64,000 nt of DNA from Paracamarosporium sp. OC-R06-R3. Taxonomy: Eukaryota; Ascomycota; Dothideomycetes; Pleosporales; Didymosphaeriaceae. Made by a program: the position numbers and the translations under genes. Every line of letters starts with the position of its first letter. The stretch's first letter is position 1. The notes under the pieces were generated by a model. The model was not told the DNA's origin. It did no database searches and worked only from the letters and a program-made list of their open reading frames with translations. Where the stretch lies: contig JACVRA010000064.1 of assembly GCA_019828545.1 (NCBI GenBank), positions 124,001 to 188,000 of the forward strand, given 5' to 3'. This document shows, piece by piece, positions 42,384-53,459 of this stretch.

Positions 42384-43971
42384 AGACATCGTGCGATCCC
42401 ATTCTCGAGTTGGATCGTGCCGTTGGGATGTGTGATATGAATCATGCGGATAGGAACTAAAAATTGGAACGTGTGGACCGGATCCCGTGAATTGGACATT
42501 GGATAATGGCTTGGCACCGGCTTATGTTTCTGATCCTGGCGAGGATTCTGCTTCTTCAGTTTAATTAATTCCCTAATTAACTACATGTGGAATTTGAAAA
42601 GGTTGATTGAAACAGGCGACGAATTTTTGCATTTAAACCCCCAGTAAAAAATTGTTGGCAGTGCAAACCGGATCACTATGAGTCTTGAGGACTTAATTCA
42701 TCGACGACCAATGAGTAAAATATCTAGAAATGGTGGCTGATCCACCTCAAGTACTTTGCGTACAGTAAGACAATTATCAGGACACTTAGCGGCTAAAGAA
42801 GGCAAGGTTCAAGGATCAGAAACTTGGTGAGACGGTGCTAGATAACATTGTCAACAATAACTTAAGGAAGCCGGTTAAAGGTGAGAATAGCTTAGACGTA
42901 AGTGCTCAAAGATGTTGTGGTTATACTTCAAGAGGGCTGTGGTTGTGTTGAGGGATTGGGCGATAGACGATCACATGACTGGATAGAACCCTACTATGCA
43001 TCATTTGGGCCAGTGACAATCACACCTTCAGTTAATCGACTAAAGACTACACGGTAAGAGCTCAATGTTTTGATACACGTAGGAATGTGAGCATGTGAAA
43101 GTGATAGCTGGGGTGGACTTCCCTGATAATGGTCTAAGAAGTTGGTGCCCGGTTTTCAACTATTTGTTACATACGGTACATATCCATACAAACGGTTGTT
43201 GGGATACTCAGCTGCCTAATATAAAAAGCAACTTGAACGAGAGTCTTAGCGTGTTAGCGTGCGAGCGCCACAGTTGCTCGAGCTACGTGTGGTACCCCCG
43301 CACTTGCACATTGTTCAGATAGACCGATCTAGATCCTTGAACTTGACCCAGCGATCCAGCTGAGGTCGTGCAGCTATAGCGACATCTGGACCAGTAGTTC
43401 TGCATTGTCAGCTATGTACTTCAACAATTCGCTGCATATCCTGCATGGGAAGCATCGTCGTAGGTCTAGATTCCAACTCAGCTGTAGACTCTCTAACCAT
43501 GGTGCAAGCTGACTTACGAATCATCTAAGGTAGGCATCTTAGGATGTGCATTACTCTATCGGAGGAGTCTCCGTTGTCTACTAGGTGGGCAATGGCCATG
43601 GCTAATGCGCTACATTGTAGGGTAGGAGCCTATAGTAACAATGTTGCTTCAGCTGCATGTGTAACATCTTGACTGGAGCCGGGCGCTCCGTTGACGGTTT
43701 ATGGAGGACCCAGAGAAGCTGAACATGTACCCCGCAGTTGAACACGAGGATAAGAAGACGAAAATCTGCACTTTGAGTTCAAAAGCAAAACCTAATTCTG
43801 CCAGGTTATAATTTCAGAAAGATATTAAGCGGGTTGAACGTCCACTTCAAGACTCTTAAGGCGTGCTCCTTATGTGGGTTGAGAAATAGCACATAAAGTC
43901 GAACCAATATTCATCTTCTTAGCCACTACGCTTTTGTATTACACCGAAAACCATCTTTGTTTCTCCACAAG
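42384..43971. other. gene-poor AT-rich region
   Basis: About 1.6 kb with scattered stops in every frame. It contains a short inverted repeat at 42561-42580 and, on the minus strand, a coding-like remnant near 43525-43635. It may be a decayed locus, but I cannot name a transposon. Confidence 0.45.
43525..43635 (-). pseudogene. possible decayed coding remnant
   Basis: Minus-strand frame reading APTLQCSALAMAIAHLVD and on through SSDRVMHILRCLP, bounded by in-frame stops on both sides. The composition (helical, Ala/Leu, regular acidic residues) resembles the C-terminal part of a fungal regulator more than random DNA. A GTAAGT donor follows 10-15 bases after the downstream stop. It is not part of any open gene that I can build, so I treat it as a relic at low confidence. 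Confidence 0.25.
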
Positions 43972-44388
43972 ATGTCAGGCCCCTCGACCGAATATTCAAC
44001 AACGGGTGCTCTCCAACCCAAGCTCACACCCGACGCAAACGACCTCTACGACTGGACAGCCGTCCAAACCGCCCGCAAAGGCGCCAAGCTCCTCAAAGCC
44101 ACCGTGGGTGCAGCGCTCCCGGCATTCAGCCAAAAGATTCCTTACACCGACGAAGTCGCTGGGGACGGTAGCTCCGCGAACAGCACGTTCAGGCTCGATG
44201 CGTCACCCAAATGGTTTAGTGTAATCAGTAGCGAGTTCAATGACCAAGGTCAGATTGTCTTGACGCTGGGCGTCCAAGCAGTCAAGCCGCCACCTACGGG
44301 AAAGGTTATCAGAGTAGCGACAACTTGGAGTGGGAACGGTATGATGGGGAGTGGAAAGGTAAGGGAGTATTACTATCAAGTCCAGTAG
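43972..44388 (+). CDS. small orphan protein of unknown function
   Basis: 138 codons from MSGPSTEYSTTGALQPK; an ATG at 43957 lies five codons upstream. The sequence is evenly mixed and protein-like (DLYDWTAVQTARKGAKLLKATV; ASPKWFSVISSEFNDQGQIVLTLGV; ending KVREYYYQVQ). There is no signal peptide, membrane helix or cysteine, and no family that I recognise. The predicted pattern of alternating beta segments in the second half suggests a small folded domain. A single exon with a clear stop supports it as a real gene. Confidence 0.6.
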   Translation: MSGPSTEYSTTGALQPKLTPDANDLYDWTAVQTARKGAKLLKATVGAALPAFSQKIPYTDEVAGDGSSANSTFRLDASPKWFSVISSEFNDQGQIVLTLGVQAVKPPPTGKVIRVATTWSGNGMMGSGKVREYYYQVQ

Positions 44389-45419
44389 TGCGTCTATGTG
44401 GGGTTGAGATGGTGTCTATGTTGTTGTGTTCGAAAGCGGTGTTTCGACACGTTGATTTTCATTGTGGTTTTTAATCCTCAAAGTAGGATATTGCTGCTTT
44501 CGAGGTGCTGGGACAGATCTGAGGAGACACTATTACGATTGATGACGAATTTCATTCGGTTGCATTTATTCTATGGCTGGAAATTAAAATGCGCACGGAA
44601 GACCTGTGTTGGGGTGTTTAACGCCGCACTTACGAGTATGACATATCTGATTTCTCTTGTGGCAATGAAGGCAAAACGCATGTCAGGGGCATTTTGAAGA
44701 AAGCAGGTACTTATGCAGTTCCAGCATCATGTAGTGCTGCCACCCTATTCAGACACCAATCGACACATAATGGCGACGATTGTATAAGGTGGTTAAAGAG
44801 TTTGTGTGCTTAGACAAGACGTGGATTGGCAGTCAGTGGGCAATTTCTGATACGCACTTGTTGTGAACGCTCGGCAACGCGCACTGCGTTTTCCAAGGTC
44901 AACCTCTTTTCCGCCTCATTCTAGAAATGATTCGAGCTCAACGTGTTATACTCGGGCACGCCGGTTTTAAGGTAATTTACTGCAGCAAGAATAATCTCGA
45001 TAAGGTTTAGGGTTCGGCCACTACGTCCGGAGATTTTGGTGTTCCTGGCAGTGGCACAACAAGGGAGTGATGCAGGCAATGCTACACAGCATAAAGCCTC
45101 ATCGGAGACGCCTGTTCGGCCGAAGTGTTACGATTAAAATCGTTGGGACTGACAATTATGGATACATGCAGAAACTTGATGATAGCTAATATTGTGGCCT
45201 AGGTTCATTGGCTGCGAACGCCTTCTCAGCCACATTCCCGACCCACCTTGGCGCGTCAATTAAGGTCCCATAATCACGTGTCGATCAGCCTTGTGTGCTG
45301 ATCTCCAACAACTCGGCGGGCCGATGGCCGGTTGGCATTCCTCCCCCCACCACACCCGCACGTGAGCATAATACCCAACAATTGCAATCGCAATGGCTCT
45401 GGCAACATGAACATCAGAA
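44389..45419. other. intergenic region upstream of a Zn2Cys6 regulator
   Basis: About 1 kb without a credible gene. An ATCACGTG E-box lies at 45273-45280, about 140 bp before the next start codon. Confidence 0.45.
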
Positions 45420-47934
45420 ATGCCCGAACAAGCATTGCCGCAGTCACGCGTGGTGCGGCGCCGGAATCCTCGGCCCATCAACTCGTGCGTTGAATGCCGC
45501 ACGCGCAAAAGTCGATGTTCCAAAACACACCCTTGCCAGAATTGCACGGCCTTCGGAAGGGAATGTGTCTTTATCACGGTGCCGGAGAGCGCGGCACGCA
45601 AAAAGCAAAGAGAGAGGGAGCAGGCAAACAGGACCAGTGCCGAGTGGACACAGCCCATCCCGCTACGCACTCATCAGAACACAAGCACCACCCAGGTTGA
45701 AAAATATGAGCAAGAAAAGACCGCGAGTACGACCACGCCGGGAACCCCACCTAGAGATTACGAATGGGAAGCGTATCAGCAAAGTGTGCAGGTGGATCAA
45801 TCTGACGGTGGTGCTGCTTGGGAACAGTTACCTGCCGAGCCTGAAGAGACGCCTGACGATGTATACGAGGATGACAACGACGATGAGATGGAAGTCGCAA
45901 CTGATCTAACAATCCGTATCGGGAGGATGATTATCTGTGAAAATATCACCGGCTTCTTTAGACCACAGTATGCCGAAGAGGTATTTCTTCCTACAGCCTT
46001 ACGTGGTTCGTGAAGAGCAACTGATGAACATCGTGCAGCTTGGGAAGCTTCTGTCGGATCACCCTCCTTCAACATCCTCAGTTGCAGGACAGAGAGCGCC
46101 ACAATCCTCGGCATTGTTATCAGCAGAACACATGCCATCCCTTTCACCATCTCTCAATCTACTCTTAGGGGGTTCGATTTCCAATGCTTCAAACAATGAC
46201 ATTGAGCCGCCTCTGCTTCCAACGAGAATGGAAGCTGAAGCGCTTCTTAACCGGTATATAGAAGCTGTGAGCCCGCTTGCTCACGTGCTGCATATTCCTT
46301 TCTGTAAACGACTTTTCGAACGTTTCTGGATCAACATCGAGATTGGCACTCCAAATCCAAACTCATGTACTGCACTGATGCTTGCTGTGTGCATGGCGGC
46401 CGCCGCATCTGTGTCTCCGCTCCAAGCAAAATCGCAATTCGGAATCACAAAAGAAGAACTATTCCTCAGGCTCCAGAAAGCGACAGAACGGGCACTTCTC
46501 CGCGCTAACTGGGCGAAGACATCCAACATCCGGACGCTCCAAGCTTTGACCATCTATCTCATACCCCTCTGCAGAGCGCAAATCTCCCGTGCTACATCTG
46601 TCGTCGTAGGTGCTCTCGTCCGTCTGGCCCAATGCATCGGAATACACCGTCTCTCCCACTCCTCAGCGCACACTCTCACACCGCTTAAACGTCACGTTCG
46701 TTCTCTCCTCTGGTACCAAATTTGCTTTTTGGACTTCAAAACCGCCGAAGCGCAAGGCCCACACCCATCTATTCGCTCGGATGACTTCGACATCCCCTTA
46801 CCGCTCAACGTCGACGACGATGTCTTCGAATTTGGGACCCCAAAATGGCAGCATCAACCCACGCCCGTGCAAGGCTGGACGGACGCGACATTGTCTTTGA
46901 TACGGTACGAATGCAACGAGATCCACCGGCTGATCTTCAGGGGAAGGATCGAGATCGACAGGAAGGCGATCACCTTACACGATCTAAGAGCAAGGGTGGA
47001 AGCCAAGAAGAGACATATACAACAGAGATATTTGCACCATCTGGACGCCTCGGTCCCAATCCAGCGCTACGCCGGTCTCGTAGCAACCTGCCTCATGGCC
47101 CGCTGCGATTCCATGCTACTTTACCGCCACCTACCGCAAGCATCGCCGCACCCGCGCTCAGATTCCGAGAACCGCCTACGCGATGTGCTCCTCACTGCCG
47201 CTTTAACAACCCTTGAGATCGGCGCAACGCTCGACACGCTACCCTCGCTTTCATCCTGGGCCTGGTACAGCACAACATATCAGCAATACCACGCCGTCCT
47301 CCTCCTACTAACCGAGCTGTACAGAACGCCCGACCTAGACAGAAAAGACCGAATGATGACGATAATCGACCACATCTTCGGACACTGCTACGGCGTCGGC
47401 GTCCGCGAGCGCTGCGCAGACCTCCTCTGGACCGTCAAAGAGAACCTCGAGGCCTTCTACATCATGAAGGGCATCCCCAAGAAGGCTGCCGCGCCCCCAC
47501 AGCAACACCCCACGATGCAGCCGCTCCCGCAGCCGCTGAACCGCACACAGTCATCCGTCACGAGCCCGGACATGGGTCTCAGTATGACGGGCTTGCAGAC
47601 GCCCATGGACAGCTTGAACGTCGATTTCGAGTCGCTGTTGGGCAGTCTGAGCGCGCAGAGTGGCGTGGGAGAAGGCGATCTGGATGGGTTTCTTGCGGGC
47701 CTGCAGAACAGAGGAAACGATGCTATGTTCATGCCAGCTGATACGTCTACCGTTCAAAACGGCGCAAGAGATTGGGATGAGAATGCTCAACCTGCAATGC
47801 AGCAATGGGTGAGTACATCCTTTCCCTCCCCTTGTGAGAACACACGCTAGTGGTGGGTGATGTATTGCGCATAAGCTAACGTACATATGCAGGATAATTG
47901 GAATTTCCCAGCGCAGACACAAAAGTTTGAGTAG
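45420..47934 (+). CDS. Zn2Cys6 transcription factor with fungal regulator middle domain
   Basis: Three exons (45420-45980, 46039-47808, 47893-47934) encode about 790 residues. The DNA-binding domain is near the N-terminus: SCVECRTRKSRCSKTHPCQNC and then REC, a full six-cysteine cluster with basic loop. An acidic stretch (PDDVYEDDNDDEME) precedes the fungal-specific transcription factor domain from about PPLLPTRMEAEALLNRYIEAV to the GHCYGVGVRERC region. The C-terminus is Gln/Pro rich and ends QWDNWNFPAQTQKFE after a small last exon. The first intron (58 bp) is needed to bypass the stop at 46013 and keeps frame. Target genes unknown; it is not adjacent to an obvious cluster. Confidence 0.87.
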
Positions 47935-48523
47935 GTGATTCGATATAGAAGGCTTGGGCGGGGATCTGGTTTTGGGATTGGCAATGTATGAGAGGATATA
48001 GAAGGCTTTGGCGTTCGATACCACAGCGATAGCGGAACAGACGGCCGAATGGCCTTCAAGCATAGGCTACTCGGTCAGTGCTATGCAAAATACCACTTCA
48101 AAATCCTTTTCAAAGCCAAGTGAAATCTTGGAGATCAATCACACAAAGGGAATAGCTTCTTATTTATAAAGCAACATATTGTTGTATCCACTGCATTTCG
48201 TAATACACTTAAACTATTGAAAAATGCCGAACCTCGCTTTCCATGTGCTTAACGCCGTTCAATGAAACCGCTTCTGCCAAGAGACAAACAATGTGTCCTC
48301 ATCCCAACGCCATGCCTGCCATGCTACCCAAACTGCACTGCAGTCGGTGTTGCGCGATTTCGCAATGCCAAACAGCATCGACCAAGTACTCGCCTCCCAA
48401 ACTCGAAATCATATCCAACACCAATTATGCGTATTCAAAGTGATCAAAGTGTGACGATTCTCGCGGGCTCTACAGCACACGATGTCAGCACAAGATAAGC
48501 AAAAGAGCTATAATAGTATTATG
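47935..48523. other. spacer between convergent genes
   Basis: About 590 bp, AT-rich, presumably two 3' UTRs. Short frames (48243-48498) lack protein character. Confidence 0.45.
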
Positions 48524-50018
48524 CTAATAATGTGAGACCTCAGAGGAGCTCAACGCACTTCGCTTCATCGGCGGCGGAGGTGGCGGCGGCTTCTTAGCCC
48601 TCGATGGCGGCGGTGGCGGAGGGGCTTTCTTTCCTGTGTGCGGCAAATCGTTATTGGACCAGGACGCGGCGCGAGACATGTAACTGCCTTGACTGCTAGT
48701 TGCGGGACTAGGTGGTGATCTATCGCGTCTATACGTCTGGTGTCCGTTGGTGCTAGCATAATCGTCCTCGTACTCATCTGCAAAAGTATTGTTTTGACGT
48801 ACCGGACGCAAATTACTGCGACCGGCTAGCATTTGTGTCGGTTCGGTCGGAACCCGGGAGAGCCGGTTCCGGGCGGGTGAATCGTCGCGCTGGGATCGCG
48901 ATGGGCTGTCAAAGGTCGATTGACGGCTGTACGAGGGGCGGCTGACAGGTGACGGGTTGCCGTGCGGCGAAAGATTGCGCGAGGAGAGCTTGGGGATCGT
49001 GATACGCGGTGGTTCTGGGACTGGCTCTTCTTCGGGTGGGTTGAATCGTTCAGCATAACCATGCGCAGTCGTTGATCGAGAGCGTGAACGAGTTGCGGCG
49101 GTGTCCCTGTCATGATTGTTAGCCGGATGGTGCCGCATGTTCAAGTGCGCGTGCTTACTGAATTGGCCACTCGCGCTTGACGTTCAATAGGATCTCGCGG
49201 CAGCGGTCGTAGTACGTCAGCTCGGCTTCCAGGAATGCCGTGAGATCCTGCACCATCTCGACTTCGGACTCCTTGATGTCCTGCATCCGCCTGAACACGT
49301 CCTCGCTCGACTCTTCGTATTTGGCTTTCTGCGCGCGAAGCTCCTCCTCGACCCTGAAATCTTCCTTCTTTACCTTCTGCATCTTCGCGAGGGAAGTGTC
49401 GTAGGCCAACCGGCGTTGTTCGAGCTTCTTGCGGGCATTCTGCAGTGTGTTAGCAAGGGATTCTGCGCATATAGCAATACTGTAGTTAAGGTTTACATAC
49501 CTGGTACTCTTTCATCTGGGCCAAGGAGCGGTCCAGGCCCTCCAGCCACGTAGAAGTAGCACCCTGAACATATGTCTCCTGCACGCGCGCCAGGCGCTCG
49601 TTTGCTCGTCCAAGCGCTGCTAGCAATTAGTGTGGGTCACGGAAGAGCACGGCGCTGCACGCACAGGAAAGGCAGTTGCCAAATTCGGAGTCGGGCTCAA
49701 AGTCTTCGCTGTGAGAAACCATGGAAGAGCCTAGGTGGCCGCCCGGCAGCATCTTCTCGCGGTCGGCGCCCTGAGCGCGCTCAGAGAGCGACTTGACGTA
49801 GACGGTCATGGACTTTTGCATTCGGTCCATACCTGCAGAAATTAGCTAATTGACTCTTGTGTCTGGTCTCTAGGCGAAAGGGATCGCGTACCTTCATGGC
49901 GAAGATTCATCTCGGTCTCGAGGGCTTTGAAGTCGTCAGAGACGCCCGTCTTGACCTCACCACCCATCTTCTCCCCCGCCCATTGCTTGAAGCGGTCGAG
50001 CTTCTTGTTGACCAGCAT
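48524..50018 (-). CDS. BAR-domain membrane-curvature protein with polyproline tail
   Basis: Five exons on the minus strand (49892-50018, 49665-49832, 49501-49619, 49159-49439, 48524-49106) give about 425 residues. The N-terminal 230 residues form an endophilin-like BAR domain: MLVNKKLDRFKQWAGEKMGG, the MDRMQKSMTVYVKSLSER helix, then KVKKEDFRVEEELRAQKAKYEES and QDLTAFLEAELTYYDRCREIL. The tail is Ser/Arg/Pro rich and ends with two proline runs, each followed by basic residues (PPPPPPSRAKK; PPPPPPPMKRS). No SH3 domain follows, unlike endophilin or Rvs167. Such proteins bend membranes in endocytosis or trafficking; the proline runs may bind SH3 proteins or profilin. The third-exon acceptor can shift by three bases. 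Confidence 0.87.
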
Positions 50019-51676
50019 GATTGCGTGTGTTGCACTGTCTGTAGTGTTGTGTTACTGTTGCTGTTGTTTTGTAGCGGTGGTAGCGGTGGTTAAAGCCAGG
50101 TTGCGAGGGGCAGTTGTGATAAGGACGTCAGGAGCCCCAGAGCACCGGAGCTTGATGCTCTAAGATTTAGCGAGACGGACTCTTCGACGTGTAAGCAGCG
50201 GACGGAGAAAGTACAGCGAGCAGCGGCGCAGCAGATTCTCCGGCAGAAAGCGAGTGTGGACAGGTGTGCACGACGGCAATGTGGAGGGTGTGGGGTGTAT
50301 ATGTTTCGTCAAAGGGAGGGACGCGCGGGCATGCGCTAGCTAATTCGGGGCGACGTCTGGAGCGGGCTGTAAGGTGGGTGCAGGCGGGCTGGCGGGCTTG
50401 CACCGCTCCATCGACGCACCAGAAGTCCCAAAGAAACCCTGCCTCGACCACCCGCGCCGTCTGACGACAGATGGCCATCATTTGCCGCCGTTGTTGGTGC
50501 TGTGGCCCCCCGTACGCGCTACCCTGCGCGCGCTGCGCTCCAATCCACTGCTCCCATGTCGCCCCTGGAGCGCCGTCGTGTGCCTGTTTCACCACCCACC
50601 GGGCTCCTTTGTCGTCATGGCTGTATTGATTTGCCCAACAGCCTCTCCCTGGCCCGCCCGTGGGCCATTCACCGTCGGCGCCCCGCAAGACCCATCTCTG
50701 CAGCGTTTCAGCATGCACATCCTGCACGTAACCAAGACGTAGAAACGCTTGTTCAACCCACCGCGGTCCAGAATAGCAACGTGCAGCTCCAAAACCTGCG
50801 TCAGGAGCAGTAGTTCAGGTACGAGCGCGTTAAGCCCCTTGTCTGGGCACTATAGCGCCTCTGCGGGTATATCGAGGAAACTCACCCGAGCTCATGGTTC
50901 ATGCCTTCCCGTCAATGCTGACTGCAGAGTTTACTATTCATACCTTTTGTGATTCAGATGCCGGTATTGTCTCTGCAGTTCCGGCTCACTGCCTGTTGGT
51001 ATGCCCCTAAGCCTCGTGCGAACAATAAAACCGCTTCGGAAGATTGCTAGCATCATTCAATATCCGGAGCTGACACGGACTTTTTTTTTTGCGCGAGCAC
51101 GACGGGGCGAAATCTTAGTCTTCTCTCCTACGACTAGAATCATACCATGCGATATGTATCGTTGCGGCGTTTAGGAGCTACAATCCTGGCGCTTGAGATT
51201 CACCAACCGCAGCTATTGTGTACCATCACGTGATCATTGCCCGAGGTCCCATCTGACGATCTGTGCATCGAACACTCCAATCAGATGAGCGTCAACTTGA
51301 TGCCTTCTTACGTAGGTGGATTGAATAGCATTGGCTATCTTTTACGAATAATCTGACTGGACTGCTACCAATCATTCGCAACATTCAATGACAGCACCAT
51401 TTTTATATCTATCTGCGGTCAAATGCCCATGATATTGACATAGTTCAGACTTTATCAACATAGCCAGCACCCACGTCGGCTTTGTTGAAAGTCACTGCGA
51501 TGCATGTCCACGCTAGGATGTGAAGCTGTGTAATTACTAGGTTTGACTAGGCATATATCTACAAGCAGCGTGCCTACTGAAGAAAGAACATGCGCATAAC
51601 TGCACACGGGAGTACTCAACATCTGTACACATCCTATGATTACATGTAGGTAGACGTACATAACCTCACAACCTCT
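50019..51676. other. 1.65-kb intergenic region
   Basis: No gene supported. Long frames on both strands around 50167-50742 are GC-rich shadows of one another. A perfect palindrome ATCACGTGAT lies at 51225-51234, and an imperfect relative of the cluster element (CGGCAATGTGGAG) at 50274-50286. Confidence 0.45.
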
Positions 51677-52713
51677 CTAATCTTCCTTCTCTTGCAAGAA
51701 ATTTGTGGCAGCATTGATGAACTCCTCAGGCTTCTCACTGATAACCCAATGCCCAGAGTCAATATCGACAAGCTCAAATCTTGGGAAGAACCGCCCAATA
51801 ATTGGCAATGTCTCATCGCTCACGTAGTGGCTCTGCGTCCCCCTGATGAACAAGGCTCTCTTGCTAAACCGCACCTCATCTGGGTTGTTGAATGGAAAAT
51901 CTGCCATGTCGTCCAGTGCATTCGCCAGGACCTTCACCGGTATCCTCCACTTCAACGGCTTACCCGGCTCCCGCACCAAATTTGTCAACAGAAACTGTCG
52001 CACAGGGAGCTCCTTTGCGTACGGTTGCAGTATTTCGTCCGCCTGCTTCTGGCTCATACATTGAGCGGCTTCAATTTTGCGCATGCCTTCAACGTATTTG
52101 GGGAAGTCGGAAGCGAGAGCTGCATCGACAGGGGCGTTGTCCACGGCGATGATGTTGGCGCAGGAGGAGGGATTGCGCAGGGCGACGGCCATGACGGTTT
52201 TGGCGCCCATCGAGTGCCCGATAAGGGTTGCATCCTTGAGATTATGTTTTTGGAGGAAGGCTTCAACATCTTCGGCGAGAGCGGTATAGTTGTGCGCCTT
52301 CTCGTGAGGCGATTCACCGTGGTTGCGGAGGTCGATGGCGTAGACAGGGCGGGAGAGGATGCGGGCGAAGGCGCTGGGAATAATACATTAGTATGTTTTT
52401 TGGTGAAGGGGGTGATGTGTGCTTACTTGCTGACACTTCGATTGTTCTTTTTGCTTCCGAACAAACCATGAAGAATCAATATCGGTGCGCCCTTTGCTTT
52501 TCCGTGTTCATCGTGGAGGGTGTATACGAGGTCGACAGCTCTGTAGGTGGCAGACGCGTGGAATGATCGTGTCCATGATGGCAATCGCGCACTAGCTATT
52601 GTACTCGTGCTTTTCAGGCGTAACAGGGGCGTACAGGCGGGTTGTAAGCTCCGGTATAACGAGCGCATCGTCGTGGTTGTGTTGTAGAAGATTTTCGGAG
52701 AGTAGCGGAACAT
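51677..52713 (-). CDS. IMO32: mitochondrial alpha/beta hydrolase of the ABHD11/Imo32 family
   Basis: Two exons (52427-52713 and 51677-52373) give 327 residues, or 312 from the second ATG at 52668 (MRSLYRSLQPACTPLLRLKS), which begins a better presequence rich in Arg and Ser. The fold is clear: LHGLFGSKKNNRS oxyanion loop, AIDLRNHGESPH, nucleophile elbow GHSMGAKT, Asp in the VDNAPVD and FELVDIDSGHWV regions, the latter with the catalytic His. The family is imported into mitochondria; human ABHD11 protects the 2-oxoglutarate dehydrogenase complex, and the related yeast Eat1 makes ethyl acetate. The exact substrate here is not known. Confidence 0.85.
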
Positions 52714-53459
52714 TTCCGATTCCGCCCCACGTCATCCCTCAGTTTGATGGTACCTGCCAAGGCCATTCTATTGTCCACTGTATTGAACCGCATAGTGGTC
52801 TTTAATACGACTTCAATGACAAGATTCTACAGGACGTTCTTGATGTTCGCTTTCCGTTGCTACCACTCAGCATAACTCCCCGGACACGGAAAAGCTAACA
52901 AATTGACCATTTCAGCATCAGCAACACACCACTGAATGATGTACTTGTAAGAGCTGCAGAGACCACGATGTCTACAACGACTGCTATTGGTAAAACTCAA
53001 TATCATTTCGTAACTTCTGGTACCGCAGTTGATTCAACCTGATCAAAGCGTCCATGCAGTATTAACAGAAAGGCTGTTTTCGTGCATATATGCATGGGAA
53101 GCTTACCTCGTATGCAGGTTCTGTATCGTGCACCAATCGCGCACACTCGCACTGGCGCAGAGCAACCTCAGCATCCACATGTACAGGGTTGGTTTCTCGT
53201 CCAATAGCGCACTCTCGCACTGACGGAGCTGATCGATCCTCAGCCCCTATGGTATTCTCTGCCTTTTCAGCCAATGGCGCACTTCCCGCAGTGATATTCT
53301 TAAGGTGACCGTATGCCCGTTCTACTGTGCGATTACTTCGACTCGAAGCAAATGATATAAACTTGGTTCCCCAACATGAATGTGAGTTTGTTGACTTCCT
53401 TTTCTCAGCCTCGTCTGTACGATAAAAATAGCAACGTCGCTTTCTTACAACTCAGCACG
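52714..53459. promoter_or_regulatory. upstream region of the ankyrin gene with phased CCAAT repeats
   Basis: 746 bp between divergent starts. Three related 22-23-bp units, each beginning CCAAT and containing GCGCAC, lie at 53133-53154, 53201-53222 and 53271-53293, spaced 68 and 70 bp. No ORF is convincing. Confidence 0.55.
53133..53293 (+). repeat. three spaced copies of a CCAAT-GCGCAC unit
   Basis: Unit 1 is CCAATCGCGCACACTCGCAC + TG, unit 2 CCAATAGCGCACTCTCGCAC + TG, unit 3 CCAATGGCGCACTTCCCGCA + GTG. The DNA between units is not obviously repeated, so this looks like selected binding sites more than a decaying tandem array. The last unit ends 166 bp before the ankyrin gene's start. Confidence 0.65.

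Noticed and set aside
42561..42580. Inverted repeat TTAATTAATTCCCTAATTAA as a transposon end
   Set aside because: Only about 8 bp per arm, AT-rich, with no partner copy, target-site duplication or transposase nearby.
50274..50286. CGGCAATGTGGAG, similar to the cluster element
   Set aside because: It has an extra C between CGG and AATGTGGAG, lies 29 kb from the cluster and is a single copy. It shows that loose matches occur by chance, so only exact 13-base matches were counted.
50167..50742. Overlapping frames of 120-190 codons on both strands
   Set aside because: Each is explained as GC-rich noise; no domain, no consistent splice structure.
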